From Gymnothorax reevesii (taxonomy: Eukaryota; Chordata; Actinopteri; Anguilliformes; Muraenidae): a DNA stretch of 64,000 nt. Each line of letters starts with the position of its first letter. The first letter of the stretch is position 1. Made by a program: the position numbers and the translations under genes. The stretch is taken from the NCBI GenBank assembly GCA_029721435.1, contig CM056583.1, positions 93,603,575-93,667,574 of the forward strand, read 5' to 3'. The notes beneath the pieces are model-generated. The model was not told where the DNA came from and searched no databases. It was given only the letters and a program-made list of their open reading frames with translations. Positions 1 to 10,207 of this stretch are shown piece after piece.

Positions 1-560
1 TCCATGGAGGAGGCATCTGACCCCCAGTGAGAACTCTGGGCTGATGAGCACAAAGAATGCTCTGAGGCCTGAGAGGCAAGGTCATCTGACGAAGCATGAA
101 ACTGAGTCGCAGAGGCTGCAATGGAAATGGCGTCCTCCGGCGGGGGTGGCTGCAGTGCATGCCCTAATCCAACAGGTTCCCCTAGATGCGCAGGCTGCAG
201 ACTCCAGAGAAGTGTCTTCATCTGCTCCATGTCAGCAGCCAAGCGATCCACTTTAGTTGAGAGCTGGCTGTTCGACTTCCTCCGCTTGGGGGGACCCGCA
301 GCGCTCTGTGTAGAGGGCCTCTTTAGAGTCCCCCCATTACTGAAATCAACCCTCACTGGTTGGGATGAAGGGAGGCTGGCCAGTGGATCTAGCTGCGCTA
401 ACATGGCTAGTCTCACTGACCGCGGCATTATGCTGCAATTCATGCAAGCACCTTCAGTGAGGGCTTCTTGTAAATGCTCAATGCCCAGGCAGGAGGGACA
501 GAGATCATGGCCATCTGCTAGATCCAGGAGGGCCTGACATCCAGTGCAGGACTGCTCCAT
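1..560 (-). pseudogene. Retrotransposon gag-like N-terminus, probably DIRS type (partial)
   Basis: Read on the minus strand, an open frame starts at an ATG at 560-558 and runs without a stop off the left edge (about 186 codons). Paired cysteines C5/C8, C21/C24 (in CPSCLG) and C39/C42, with H18 and H29, suggest a small zinc-binding module. A proline- and serine-rich linker with a basic KRRK at residues 92-95 (possible nuclear signal) follows, then a heptad-like stretch (KVDRLAADMEQMKTLL). From family knowledge, teleost DIRS-type elements carry a gag-like first ORF of this design; that name is inference from general resemblance. The rest of the element lies outside the window. The 69-bp minisatellite begins directly upstream of its start codon. 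An unrelated host gene is possible but less likely. Confidence 0.5.
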
Positions 561-590
561 TACAGCAAAGGCCAGGGCAGAGTAAATGTG

Positions 591-3060
591 TGACAGTGCT
601 GGGAGAGGGCAGCGAGCACACCACCTTCACCAACAGAGTAACACCGGTAAAGATTGATATAACAGTGCTGGGAGAGGGCAGAGAGCACACCATTACATTA
701 CATTACATTACAGGTACTTAGCAGACGCTCTTATCCAGAGCGACGTACAAAAGTGCATAAGAACAGTACAAAAGTGCAGACCTCCTAGGAGACAAGTAAA
801 AGTGCTAACAGTAAGGTAAAAGTGCTAACAGTAACACCACCTTCACCAACAGAGTAACACCGGTAAAGACTGATATAACAGAGCTGGGAGAGGGCAGCGA
901 GCACATCACCTTCACCAACAGAGTAACACCGGTAAAGATTGATATAACAGTGCTGGGAGAGGGCAGCGAGCACACCACCTTCACCAACAGAGTAACACCG
1001 GTAAAGATTGATATAACAGTGCTGGGAGAGGGCAGCGAGCACATCACCTTCACCAACAGAGTAACACCGGTAAAGACTGATATAACAGTGCTGGGAGAGG
1101 GCAGCGAGCACACCACCTTCGCCAACAGAGTAACACCGGTAAAGATTGATATAACAGTGCTGGTAGAGGGCAGCGAGCACACCACCTTCACCAACAGAGT
1201 AACACCGGTAAAGATTGATATAACAGAGCTGGGAGAGGGCAGCGAGCACACCACCTTCGCCAACAGAGTAACACCGGTAAAGATTGATATAACAGTGCTG
1301 GTAGAGGGCAGCGAGCACACCACCTTCACCAACAGAGTAACACCGGTAAAGATTGATATAACAGAGCTGGGAGAGGGCAGCGAGCACACCACCTTCACCA
1401 ACAGAGTAACACCGGTAAAGACTGATATAACAGAGCTGGGAGAGGGCAGCGAGCACACCACCTTCACCAACAGAGTAACACCGGTAAAGATTGATATAAC
1501 AGTGCTGGGAGAGGGCAGCGAGCACACCACCTTCACCAACAGAGTAACACCAGTAAAGATTGATATAACAGTGCTGGGAGAGGGCAGCGAGCACATCACC
1601 TTCACCAACAGAGTAACACCGGTAAAGACTGATATAACAGTGCTGGGAGAGGGCAGCGAGCACACCACCTTCGCCAACAGAGTAACACCGGTAAAGATTG
1701 ATATAACAGTGCTGGGAGAGGGCAGCGAGCACACCACCTTCACCAACAGGGTAACACCGGTAAAGATTGATATAACAGAGCTGGGAGAGGGCAGCGAGCA
1801 CACCACCTTCACCAACAGAGTAACACCGGTAAAGATTGATATAACAGTGCTGGGAGAGGGCAGCGAGCACACCACCTTCACCAACAGAGTAACACCGGTA
1901 AAGATTGATATAACAGTGCTGGGAGAGGGCAGCGAGCACACCACCTTCGCCAACAGAGTAACACCGGTAAAGATTGATATAACAGTGCTGGTAGAGGGCA
2001 GCGAGCACACCACCTTCACCAACAGAGTAACACCGGTAAAGATTGATATAACAGTGCTGGGAGAGGGCAGCGAGCACATCACCTTCACCAACAGAGTAAC
2101 ACCGGTAAAGACTGATATAACAGTGCTGGGAGAGGGCAGCGAGCACACCACCTTCGCCAACAGAGTAACACCGGTAAAGATTGATATAACAGTGCTGGTA
2201 GAGGGCAGCGAGCACACCACCTTCACCAACAGGGTAACACCGGTAAAGATTGATATAACAGTGCTGGGAGAGGGCAGCGAGCACACCACCTTCACCAACA
2301 GGGTAACACCGGTAAAGATTGATATAACAGAGCTGGTAGAGGGCAGCAAGCACACCACCTTCACCAACAGGGTAACACCGGTAAAGATTGATATAACAGA
2401 GCTGGGAGAGGGCAGCGAGCACACCACCTTCACCAACAGAGTAACACCGGTAAAGATTGATATAACAGAGCTGGGAGAGGGCAGCGAGCACACCACCTTC
2501 ACCAACAGAGTAACACCGGTAAAGATTGATATAACAGAGCTGGGAGAGGGCAGCGAGCACACCACCTTCACCAACAGAGTAACACCGGTAAAGATTGATA
2601 TAACAGAGCTGGGAGAGGGCAGCGAGCACACCACCTTCACCAACAGAGTAACACCGGTAAAGACTGATATAACAGTGCTGGGAGAGGGCAGCGAGCACAC
2701 CACCTTCACCAACAGAGTAACACCGGTAAAGATTGATATAACAGAGCTGGGAGAGGGCAGCGAGCACACCACCTTCACCAACAGAGTAACACCGGTAAAG
2801 ACTGATATAACAGTGCTGGGAGAGGGCAGCGAGCACACCACCTTCACCAACAGAGTAACACCGGTAAAGATTGATATAACAGAGCTGGGAGAGGGCAGCG
2901 AGCACACCACCTTCACCAACAGAGTAACACCGGTAAAGACTGATATAACAGTGCTGGGAGAGGGCAGCGAGCACACCACCTTCGCCAACAGGGTAACACC
3001 GGTAAAGATTGATATAACAGAGCTGGGAGAGGGGAGCGGAAACGCTGCCTTCACCAACAA
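591..3060. repeat. 69-bp minisatellite, about 34 copies
   Basis: A 69-bp unit (contains GAGGGCAGCGAGCACACC and ACACCGGTAAAGATTGATA) is repeated head to tail with few substitutions. Variable sites include GTGCTGG/GAGCTGG, ATTGAT/ACTGAT and TTCACC/TTCGCC. Because 69 is divisible by 3 and the unit lacks stops in several frames, long open frames of 700-800 codons appear on both strands; they are by-products. One diverged outlying unit lies at about 3098-3140. The array starts immediately upstream of the minus-strand gag start, so it probably grew from that element's leader. Confidence 0.95.
690..833 (+). mobile_element. Short interspersed repeat inserted in the 69-bp array
   Basis: A (CATTA)n start leads into the core GCAGACGCTCTTATCCAGAG, a sequence widespread in teleost interspersed repeats. 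A short duplicated AAAAGTGCTAACAGTAA tail follows. It interrupts one minisatellite unit between GAGCACAC and CACCACC, so it arrived after the array existed. The family name is not determined. Confidence 0.6.
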
Positions 3061-3140
3061 AGTTAACACAACAGTTAAACAAAAGAATAGGATGTGACAA
3101 TGCTGGGAGAGGGTGGCGAGCACACAACCTTCGCCAACAC

Positions 3141-4225
3141 AGAAATAGAGCAGATAATTGCAGCAGACAATAGCGCTACAAAACAGCTCTCCAGCTGCTG
3201 TGAGCAATGCCGGGAGGGAGGGGCAAACGCCGCTATCCCCAGCAAAACTCATGAACTAACAAATGACGCGCCAGCCACTACCTCTCAGAGGACGATAAAA
3301 TCGTTGCTCCTACCGTAAGGCACGAGGTTGCACAGGGCAAGCGACAATAACTGAAGGGATAGTAGCTTGTAAGTTTTAAGCGTGTACTCTTAACGCGATC
3401 GCGAGAAGAAAAAAGGAACCGAACCCTGCGCACACCGGAAGATATAGCCTTCCAGGAGTCATGCAGGGGTCACGGGTGACATTGTTGTTATTTGTACTCG
3501 ACATGCGCTTGCGCGAGCGGTGATATCCAGTGCTTTAAGCACCGCCTGGCGGTCATAAAGGGACGAAATAGAACTTAAACACTAACCTAGTACATTAGAT
3601 AACTTGTGCTCTCAAATGGTTTTTTTTCTGTTTGCATGTCAGGAACGAAACCTAAGTGCATGCATAAAATGCTGCAAAGGGCCATCCACGCTGAGAAAGA
3701 TAACTGTAATGATAACCGTAACCATAATTACTTGAGCATCAACACTGATTAACGATATAATTGTGTAAACATTGATGTTGTGCGTTCCGGCTGTGTCAGA
3801 GCCCTTTTATTCTGCGATGTCATCTGCCATGTTGAATGAACGCGAAGCCCTGTAAATTGCAATGGATTTCGATTAGAGGTCAGTTTTTCTAATGTGCATA
3901 AAATCGCTCTGAAAGTGACCACAATGATGTCGCTTGCCATTATCATTATCATTATAGTTGTAGTGTGGACTTCCTCATCTACGTGCATTAGACCAATTTT
4001 TAAGTCTCCCATACCTGGTCTTAAGACATGGTTGATCGGTTCGCACATTACATGTCCTGCTTCAGAAAGTTCGGCGGTGTCATTGGCTTGTCAACAAATG
4101 CACGTGCAGACAGATTTTACGACAGTTGTCACAGACGATACCGTTTATCAACTGCAGGCGAATCTGGCGAAAACTACGTAGTGCTGCTTTAAAATGGCAT
4201 TTTCAAGATAAAAAGCTACTTGTCA
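3141..4225. other. Non-coding stretch, nothing recognised
   Basis: Unique-looking AT-rich sequence with a few short (ATT)n-like runs near 3940-3960. The first part (to about 3600) could be the outer end of the retroelement whose gag lies at 1-560, but I see no terminal repeat that proves this. It is probably part of an ulk1 intron. Confidence 0.4.
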
Positions 4226-4233
4226 GTGTAGAG

Positions 4234-4438
4234 CAGGGATACTCACTCTTTTCCAGAATGAGCCGCAGTGGGTGCAGGCTTTCATTCAAACCATGCAGTT
4301 ACACACCTGATTCTACTTATCAAGGGTCTATGGCAAAAGCTTTCAGGGTTCATTAGTAGAATCAGGTGTGGGACAAGTTGGATAGAGCGAAAGCCTGCAC
4401 CCACTGTGGCTCATTCTGGAAAAGAATGAGTAACCCTG
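4234..4438. mobile_element. hAT-type hairpin MITE, 205 bp
   Basis: The ends are inverted repeats of about 50 bp (CAGGG-ATACTCACTC... against the complement of ...GAGTAACCCTG), both followed by TTTTCCAGAATGAGCC-like sequence. It is flanked by a perfect 8-bp target duplication GTGTAGAG (4226-4233 and 4439-4446), the hAT hallmark. There is no coding capacity. Its size and CAGGG terminus resemble the element at 60124-60337. Confidence 0.9.
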
Positions 4439-4446
4439 GTGTAGAG

Positions 4447-5119
4447 TGTCCTCTGTCGCATCCAGAATAGCATTGGGTGTGCACCCTCAGAGCCATGGTT
4501 GCCAAAAAAATGCCATGAATCTACTCAGCAGTTTAAGTAAAAAATTGATATTTTGAGGAATTTAAGAGAAGTCGTTTTGAGTAGATGTTCGCATGTCTTT
4601 TTTCCGTCTCTAAAGTTGTGTGTGGACTAAAACTTTTGACTGGCTCTGTACGTGGGGCTGCTTTGAATTTACTCCAGTCCTCACCAGTAACAAGTGTCAA
4701 CTTCAGATGAAATTTATCTGCTACTTATGCTGTTGATATCAGTGGTGCAGTGAGAGTCTTCAAGGCAAAAACTACCTTGTTTCAACCCTCCAAGCAAGGA
4801 ATGGTCTTACAGTGCAGATTAAACACCCCAGGCACTAATTAAGGCTGGCTGATTGTCACAGAGTTTCCGACATCCTCTGCAGATTTTTCAGTGCATACGT
4901 GCATATTGAACAGGGTTTTTAAAACTTATGCTCTTTACGCTCTGCTTCATTCGTAAAGCATGATATTTAAGCGATCCCATTCGCTGACGGTGTAATTAGC
5001 TGTGGGCTTAGTAAATGAGACATTGAAGAAATAAGGCTTAATTTCATGCCCAATGAGCACCAGTCCCCCTCTGCTGGCTTCACCTCCTCTGAGGTGACAA
5101 GTATGTGCGCTTATCTGGC

Positions 5120-5153
<34 letters not shown>

Positions 5154-5182
5154 ACATGCTTATGTATTCGTATTCATCACAG
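4447..5182. other. ulk1 intron, upstream of the first visible exon
   Basis: Mostly plain intronic sequence. A (TG)n microsatellite of about 16 units sits at 5120-5152, only about 30 bases before the ulk1 acceptor, so it lies inside the polypyrimidine/branch-point zone. No upstream ulk1 exon was found between 3141 and this point. Confidence 0.6.
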
Positions 5183-5301
5183 TTATGCGGAGCAGCTGGT
5201 TTTGTACATGAAGACGGTGGAGTTGCTGTCGTCCGCCCTGCATACGGCCATGATGCGCATCAAACAAGGCCTGCTGTATCCATCCGCCACCGTCAAACAA
5301 G
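5183..5301 (+). CDS. ulk1: ULK1-type kinase, C-terminal exon (first of four visible)
   Basis: The acceptor is TTCATCACAG and the exon begins with the third base of a codon. It encodes YAEQLVLYMKTVELLSSALH followed by a stretch ending TVKQ, then the donor AAG|GTGGGC. It continues in phase into 14227. This is the start of the visible part of the C-terminal (tandem MIT/EAT) domain of ULK1/ULK2 Ser/Thr kinases, which binds ATG13 and FIP200 in the cytosolic autophagy-initiation complex. The AEQLVLY and LLSS segments favour ULK1 over ULK2 as I remember the families. The N-terminal kinase domain lies outside the window to the left. Summed with the other three exons the coding part is 469 nt: 1 nt carried in, 155 codons and a stop, with consistent phases. 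Confidence 0.88.
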
Positions 5302-5482
5302 GTGGGCTCCTGAGAGACGACCTGTCACTCTCAGCAGTGGGCGGGGCAGAGTCTCTGACCTCCTGTTGACTCTGCACTGCCCTGCACACCCGCCATAATC
5401 ACTCCCTTCCTCTCACTCAGCAGAAAGCCCCTATACTCACCCATGCTCTGATGCACAGTGGGCGGGGAGTTATTACCTCCGC

Positions 5483-5785
5483 CATGGAGGTTATGTTTTT
5501 GCCTGGGTTTGTTTGTTCGTCTGTCTGTTAGTTTGTCTGTTGGTTTCCAAAATAACTCAAAAAGTTATGAACAGATTTTGATGAAATTTTCAGAGAAGGT
5601 GGGTATTAAGTCAAGGAACAGGTGATTAAATTTTGGCATATCTAGGCCAAAGTACTGCTGAGATATACGCCAAAGTTCAAGATTTCAAGTCTTTCCAATG
5701 GGTCGGAGTTCCAATCGCCGTGCTTTTGGGTTTTGCTGCCCTCTGGCGGAGGTCTGTCTGAGTGCTTTTCTAGTTTTATTTATAG
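5483..5785 (+). repeat. GTCTGTCTG/GATGAAATTTTCAG dispersed repeat
   Basis: It starts near CCTCCGCCATGGAGGTTATG and contains a GTTTGTTCGTCTGTCTG run. AGTTATGAACAGATTTTGA and ATGAAATTTTCAG follow, and it ends with TGGCGGAGGTCTG...GTGCTTTTCTAGTT. The same 3' end recurs at 56150-56258 and partly at 26575-26600. It is a widespread unclassified repeat in fish and marine animals, with no coding capacity. Confidence 0.6.
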
Positions 5786-5930
5786 GCTGCAGTTACCCAT
5801 AATCCCGCCCCCTGAACACAGACGTTGGGCTGGTGGAAAAGTGATTGGTCAGTTGAGTGAAACCTTCTGTAATTTCATTTCCTCCCTTAGTTGTGGTGGA
5901 GAGGCAGATTCTGACCTGGTTGATCCAGGC

Positions 5931-6330
5931 TGAAAGGAACAGTTCACCCAAAAACACCTCAAATGCCAGTGGAAACTCGGGTGACATTAGTTAATCCATA
6001 AAACAAATTTTAAGAATACAAGCAAAACTTAGGAGCAGCTTTCTCCAAAACAAGTAAAGTCAATGGGAACTTCTTTAGAGTCCAAAATTAACGCAAGCGC
6101 TTGGTATTGGTAATTTCATGGGACTGAATCGCAGCTAGCTGAACTGTTCACATATGAATTTTAGCCTTTTATCGTTTTGACATTTTATATTATTTTAACA
6201 TTTATTATTGTTTTATCATTTTATTTGTTTTATTTTATTTTTTTTTTGTATTTAAGCTGCCCATAGTCAGTGAGCATTGCAGCAAGTTTTATCTGGAACG
6301 AATCAAGTTATTCAACTTTTAAATAAATAA
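5931..6330 (+). mobile_element. Terminal fragment of AAAGGAACAGTTCACCC element, then AT-rich spacer
   Basis: GAAAGGAACAGTTCACCCAA at 5932 resembles the left end of a common fish MITE. A right-end-like piece (ACAGAATTTTCATTTTC ... CTGTTCCTTTAAG) occurs at 14073-14115, probably from another copy. The remainder to 6330 is T-rich and ends in (AAAT)n. Confidence 0.4.
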
Positions 6331-6339
6331 ATAAATAAA

Positions 6340-7514
6340 ATGACTTTGCTCACCTCTTGGTCTGACTGTGAAAGCTGCGCTAACCTCAGCATGAAGATTA
6401 TGGAGTTGGAACGGAGGACCTCCCCTCTATACAAAATCCAGGAAGGCATTTGGGCACATTTACTCTTGGTCTGGCACAGGCTATATCCACCAGTACGGCA
6501 GAGGTGGAAGTCGCCACCGATGGCAGTACAGCTCTGGCTAATGGCGCCGTTTCAGCGGCTCAAACCGTGTCAGCTACCGCTGATCGTGCTCCGCTGACAG
6601 CTGCTGAGGAGTCATGGCTGTGGCTCGGGGCGAACCCTAAAGCTCCAATAAGCTCCAACCGCTGTCGAGTTCCCCCGAAACTTATGACATCTCGCTGCAG
6701 AATCGCTATGAGATCCTCAACAAGGAGGAGTTTCCTTCCCTGAACCGAAACCAGCAAGCACCAGTGCCTCTTATGGGCACATGGTAACCCAGCTGCTCTC
6801 CTCAACATACACCTGGGGGACTCTCTCGCCCAAGGCCTCGCTGTTCTCTCCCAAACTTCACCCCGGCTCTGTGCGACGCTCCTCCTGTGCCCTCCGCTGC
6901 CTATCCTCTGTCAACAGCTCTTTTTTCCCGAGGTCAGTCAGCTTTACAATCACCTGCTTCTCCTACTGCCCTCCTGATTGGGGACTCAGTTATAAGGTTT
7001 GTCAGGCGAAGAGCAGCTCAAACGCACCGTTTTCCGGTAGCTAAGGTTCAAGACCTGCTGGACAAAATGCCCATTCTCCTGGAAAAAAATCCTGGTGCGC
7101 GGAACATAATCATTCACCTTGGTTGCAATGATGTATCAAGCCACACCTCAGAAGTATTAAAAAGGGACTAGCAGGCTCCTAGTTTCGCTAAATGGCTGTG
7201 GCAGACGCATTATCATCTCCGGTCCCATCCGCTCACTGGGCAGAGGCATTGCTTGATTTAGCCGACTTCTCAGCCTTCATGCATGGCACCCATCTGCCTG
7301 TGTTGTCAGTGGCACTGTTTTTATTGATAATTTGATCCTTTTTTGGAATTGTCCGTCCTTTTATCTAAGGGATGGCACCCATCCTAGTAGGCAGGGTGCA
7401 CATATTCTGACACACAACATATTTTATACAGTGTTTAATGCTCCTACACACTCCAGGCTTAAGCCTGCAGATAGGAAAAGAGGGATGGATACGCAAGTAT
7501 TTAGGGAGCTTTAA
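6340..7514 (+). pseudogene. LINE ORF1 relic with SGNH (esterase-like) domain, CR1/L2 type
   Basis: Broken reading frames on the + strand carry the three blocks of an SGNH/GDSL hydrolase in order: LLIGDSVIRFV near 6975 (nucleophile GDS), IIIHLGCNDVSS near 7110 (GxND) and DGTHPSRQGAHIL near 7370 (DxxH). ORF1 proteins of many fish CR1/L2-clade LINEs contain such a domain, thought to act in RNP formation or membrane contact. The upstream part (residues like MKIMELERRTS) looks like the coiled-coil lead-in. Several frameshifts show it is dead. No RT follows directly; a Gypsy fragment adjoins at 7510. It lies within an ulk1 intron, sense to the gene. Confidence 0.7.
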
Positions 7515-8560
7515 CTAGACAGTGACAGAATTGATCCCCTGCATCTTAAAAGGACCAATGAAGCGGGGAGCCAGCTTCTGTGACTCCACTCTAAAGGGAA
7601 GGTCCAGAGTGGAAAACCAAACTCTTTGGCCAACCTGATAAGATGGGGCCAAACGGCGCCTTCTATCCACGACAGTCTTCTGTTTCCACCGAGAGCGCAA
7701 CAAAGAGGAAGGGACCCTGGTCCAGACCGACCGACAACGCCAAACAAAGTGATTGACCGAGAGAACTTCTGAAACCCTCTCAGTCTCTGGAAACAGCGGA
7801 GGCTGATAACCCAACTGAGCCTCAATATGGGAAAGGGCTGTGGAGGAGTTGCATAGACAATTGTGGGAATATTCGGCCCATGCCAAAAAAGGACTCCACG
7901 AAGATAGGTTGTCAGCCGCTAAAAACCGAAGGGTATTCTCCAGCAACTAGTTGGTTCGTTCTGTCTGCCCGTTAGTCTCAGGGTGGAAACCAGACTGAAG
8001 GCTCACGGAGACCCCTAACTGGTTGCAAAAAGCACTCTAGAATTTAGCCGTAAATTGTGGGCCCCGGTCAGAAACTACATCTTGAGGAAGACCGTGCAGC
8101 CTAAACACATGGTCCACAAAAATGGGGCCATCTCCCGCGCCAAAGGCAGCTTGGGCAGCGCGATAAAGTGAGTGGCCTTAGAAAAGCGGCCGACCACGAC
8201 TAAGATGACCGTGTTGCCTTCAGAAATAGGCAGACCCATAACAAAACCCAGAGTGACATGGCTCCACGGCTGCTTGGGGACAGGCGACGACCTCAACAGA
8301 CCAGAGGGGGGAGATGGGAAGCCTTGTTCCTTGCGCAGATACAGAAAGCTGCTACAAGCTCCCGGATGTCCTCAATCATGCTGGGCCACCAAAAACATTG
8401 GGCCAAGAACTGCTTAGTCTGATAAACCCCCGGGTTACCCGCCAGATGGGAAGAGTGCCCCCACTGGAAAACTTGGGACCGTACCGCTACCGGAACAAAC
8501 TAACAGCCAGGTGGCTCCCCACCAGGACCAGGATCGGACCTTAAAGGTCTTCAGCCACAG
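7510..8560 (-). pseudogene. Ty3/Gypsy integrase relic
   Basis: Minus-strand frames give, from 8300 downward, [19 protein letters not shown], then [10 protein letters not shown] (about 8092-8060, second catalytic Asp region) and GFHPETNGQTER (about 7990-7955, Glu region). Next comes a C-terminal integrase part beginning MLENTLRFLAADNLSSW with the YHP/KLAPRF-type motif (LAPRFIGPF near 7560). At least one stop and one frameshift interrupt it. No LTRs were recognised beside it, so it is a 3' pol fragment. It is antisense to ulk1 and inside its intron. Confidence 0.8.
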
Positions 8561-9320
8561 AATATTTTAATTTGATTTATGTTCTGAGGACTGCTTTTGA
8601 TAAACATTTTAACATTAGTTCTGCGAACAGCGTTTCGACAGTTAAAAAAAAAAAAACATTTTAGTCACTTTTTTAGCCACTTTGCCAGGTCTTTGGGCCT
8701 GCCAAAGAAAAAAAACGAGTATGCATAATCACGTTGTAATGTGGAATGAGGCCACTAGATGGCAATATTGACTTTTTTTTTTTGTTAAGCCCAGACTGGA
8801 GCTAGGTTTGGGCATGTCCAGGGCATGTCTGAGACGTAAAGTCCCAGAGAATTATAAAAAAGTCTAAAAGGTGGAAGGGGGCTGCGAAAGAGTATATAAG
8901 GAGAAAAATTGAGAGAATAAAGTAGTAGGAGAAATTGCAAGCAGAAGGATACATTTGACCAGACCTGTCTTTTTTTTTCATGACCTGTGAAGCTTTTTGT
9001 GGATTTTTGCCTGTGTTGGAGCATTTTCCTCACCGGGAACATCACCAAGCAACCCAACCAAAGGGACTGTAAATTTTTTTTTTGTTCTTGTATTTATCAA
9101 TCATGGTCAGTAGAGTAGATAGTAAATTAGTCAAAAGTGTTTGTTTAATTAAACCTGTTTAAGTTTTAAAATTTTGTCTGTCATCCCTTGCTGTGATATA
9201 TGTTATACAAGTTGGGGCCATAACAAAGTGCACCCGTGACCTAAACTCGGGAACGCACCTGATATTTTCTAAGCTTGGCGGTGGGTATTCGCAGTATTTT
9301 ATATATAAAAAATTGCTTCA
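8561..9320. other. Intronic AT-rich spacer
   Basis: Several homopolymer A/T runs (8645-8657, 8770-8783, 9073-9083). No gene-like coding seen. Possibly remnant UTR/LTR material from the neighbouring elements. Confidence 0.4.
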
Positions 9321-9329
9321 ATACTTGAA

Positions 9330-9605
9330 ATGCCAGGTCGGTGCATTCGTGGGGGGTTGTAGCAAAACAATTAAAGATGCGGTAAGCTTACACACTTTCC
9401 CCAAGGACAAGGCTCGAAAATAACTTTGGGCCGCGGAAGTGAGACCAACTCAAGCCAAGTGGCACGGACCGAATGAGTCTAGCGTAGTTTGCAGTGACCA
9501 CTTCCAGCACAACGACTTCGACAACGGGCTCTACGGCAATTTTAATATGGAGAGAAAGCGAATATTATAACCTCGTGCGATTCCTGCAGTGAAGTTGGGT
9601 ACTTT
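9330..9605 (+). pseudogene. THAP-domain pseudogene
   Basis: An ATG at 9330 opens MPGRCI, then a one-base frameshift leads to VGGCSKTIKDAVSLHTFPKD, an in-frame stop, SSVVCSDHFQHNDF, and finally a stop before PRAIPAV. This is the order of the THAP zinc finger (C2CH: CxxxxC, W, C-x-x-H, ending in an AVPTIF-like motif). THAP domains are DNA-binding modules of P-element-type transposases and of domesticated THAP proteins. It has at least one frameshift and two stops. It is a different sequence family from the THAP remnants at 15504 and 29399. Confidence 0.75.
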
Positions 9606-10009
9606 GACGGTGAATCGCGGTGAATGTAGCAGAGAGCCACCAAGAAGAGGGGCAGCAGAGAAGCTGCTAATATATTTTCGACAGCAGTCACTAGCTATGT
9701 TTCCATTTAAATTTGAAGCGAATTTTGTGAAAATTCGCTAACATTTCCATTTGTTTCCCTCAAGCGGTTGAGAGCATATAAACAACCCTAAGTAGGCGGT
9801 GATGTGCTTGAGTACCTATGTAAGATAAACACATACCAACTTCCTTGCTAGGGAACCTCAAATGCGAATGCAGAACGGTCAGACTGTATTTTCAGTCTGG
9901 CATTGCCTACTGTTCATGACTTTACCCCTCGATCGTGCTGCTGATCTTGGATAATCTCATAAAAAGCACTTTACCACTAAGTGAAGTATATGCGGAAGTT
10001 GACAGTGTA
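9606..10009. other. Intronic spacer with a small hairpin
   Basis: Near 9716-9740 GCGAATTTTGTGAAAATTCGC forms a short perfect hairpin within a CTATGTTTCCATTT context, typical of a degraded MITE. Nothing else recognised. Confidence 0.35.
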
Positions 10010-10207
10010 GAGTTATCTAGAGATCTAGAGATGGGCTTGGACTGCTGCGCCTGAATGTTAGAAGTTTGGCCTCTATAATGGACTGTGTCTATATTTTGAT
10101 TCCACAGACAGATTCTGATATTTTTGTCATCACTGAGTCGTGGTAAAAAAAAATCTTACTGTCTGGTTATAAATCTCAAGTACTAACTTTCAACTGCAAC
10201 CACGGTC
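10010..10207 (+). pseudogene. LINE endonuclease N-terminal fragment
   Basis: The + strand reads LRLNVRSLASIMDCVYILI and DSDIFVITESW, the N-terminal APE-type endonuclease signature (N..S..., D...ITE(S/T)W) of CR1/L2-like LINEs. It is cut off after about 65 codons by the L1-type fragment that follows. Confidence 0.65.

Noticed and set aside
591..3060. CRISPR-like array
   Set aside because: There are no unique spacers between repeats; units are contiguous, and the genome is a vertebrate's.
785..3252. Open frames of 715-815 codons on both strands
   Set aside because: They are the 69-bp minisatellite read in stop-free frames; strict repetition and simultaneous openness on both strands argue against protein coding.
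5046..5182. Coding sequence upstream of YAEQL in the same open frame
   Set aside because: That stretch is the (TG)n microsatellite and intron; the acceptor CATCACAG at 5182 and family alignment place the exon start at 5183.
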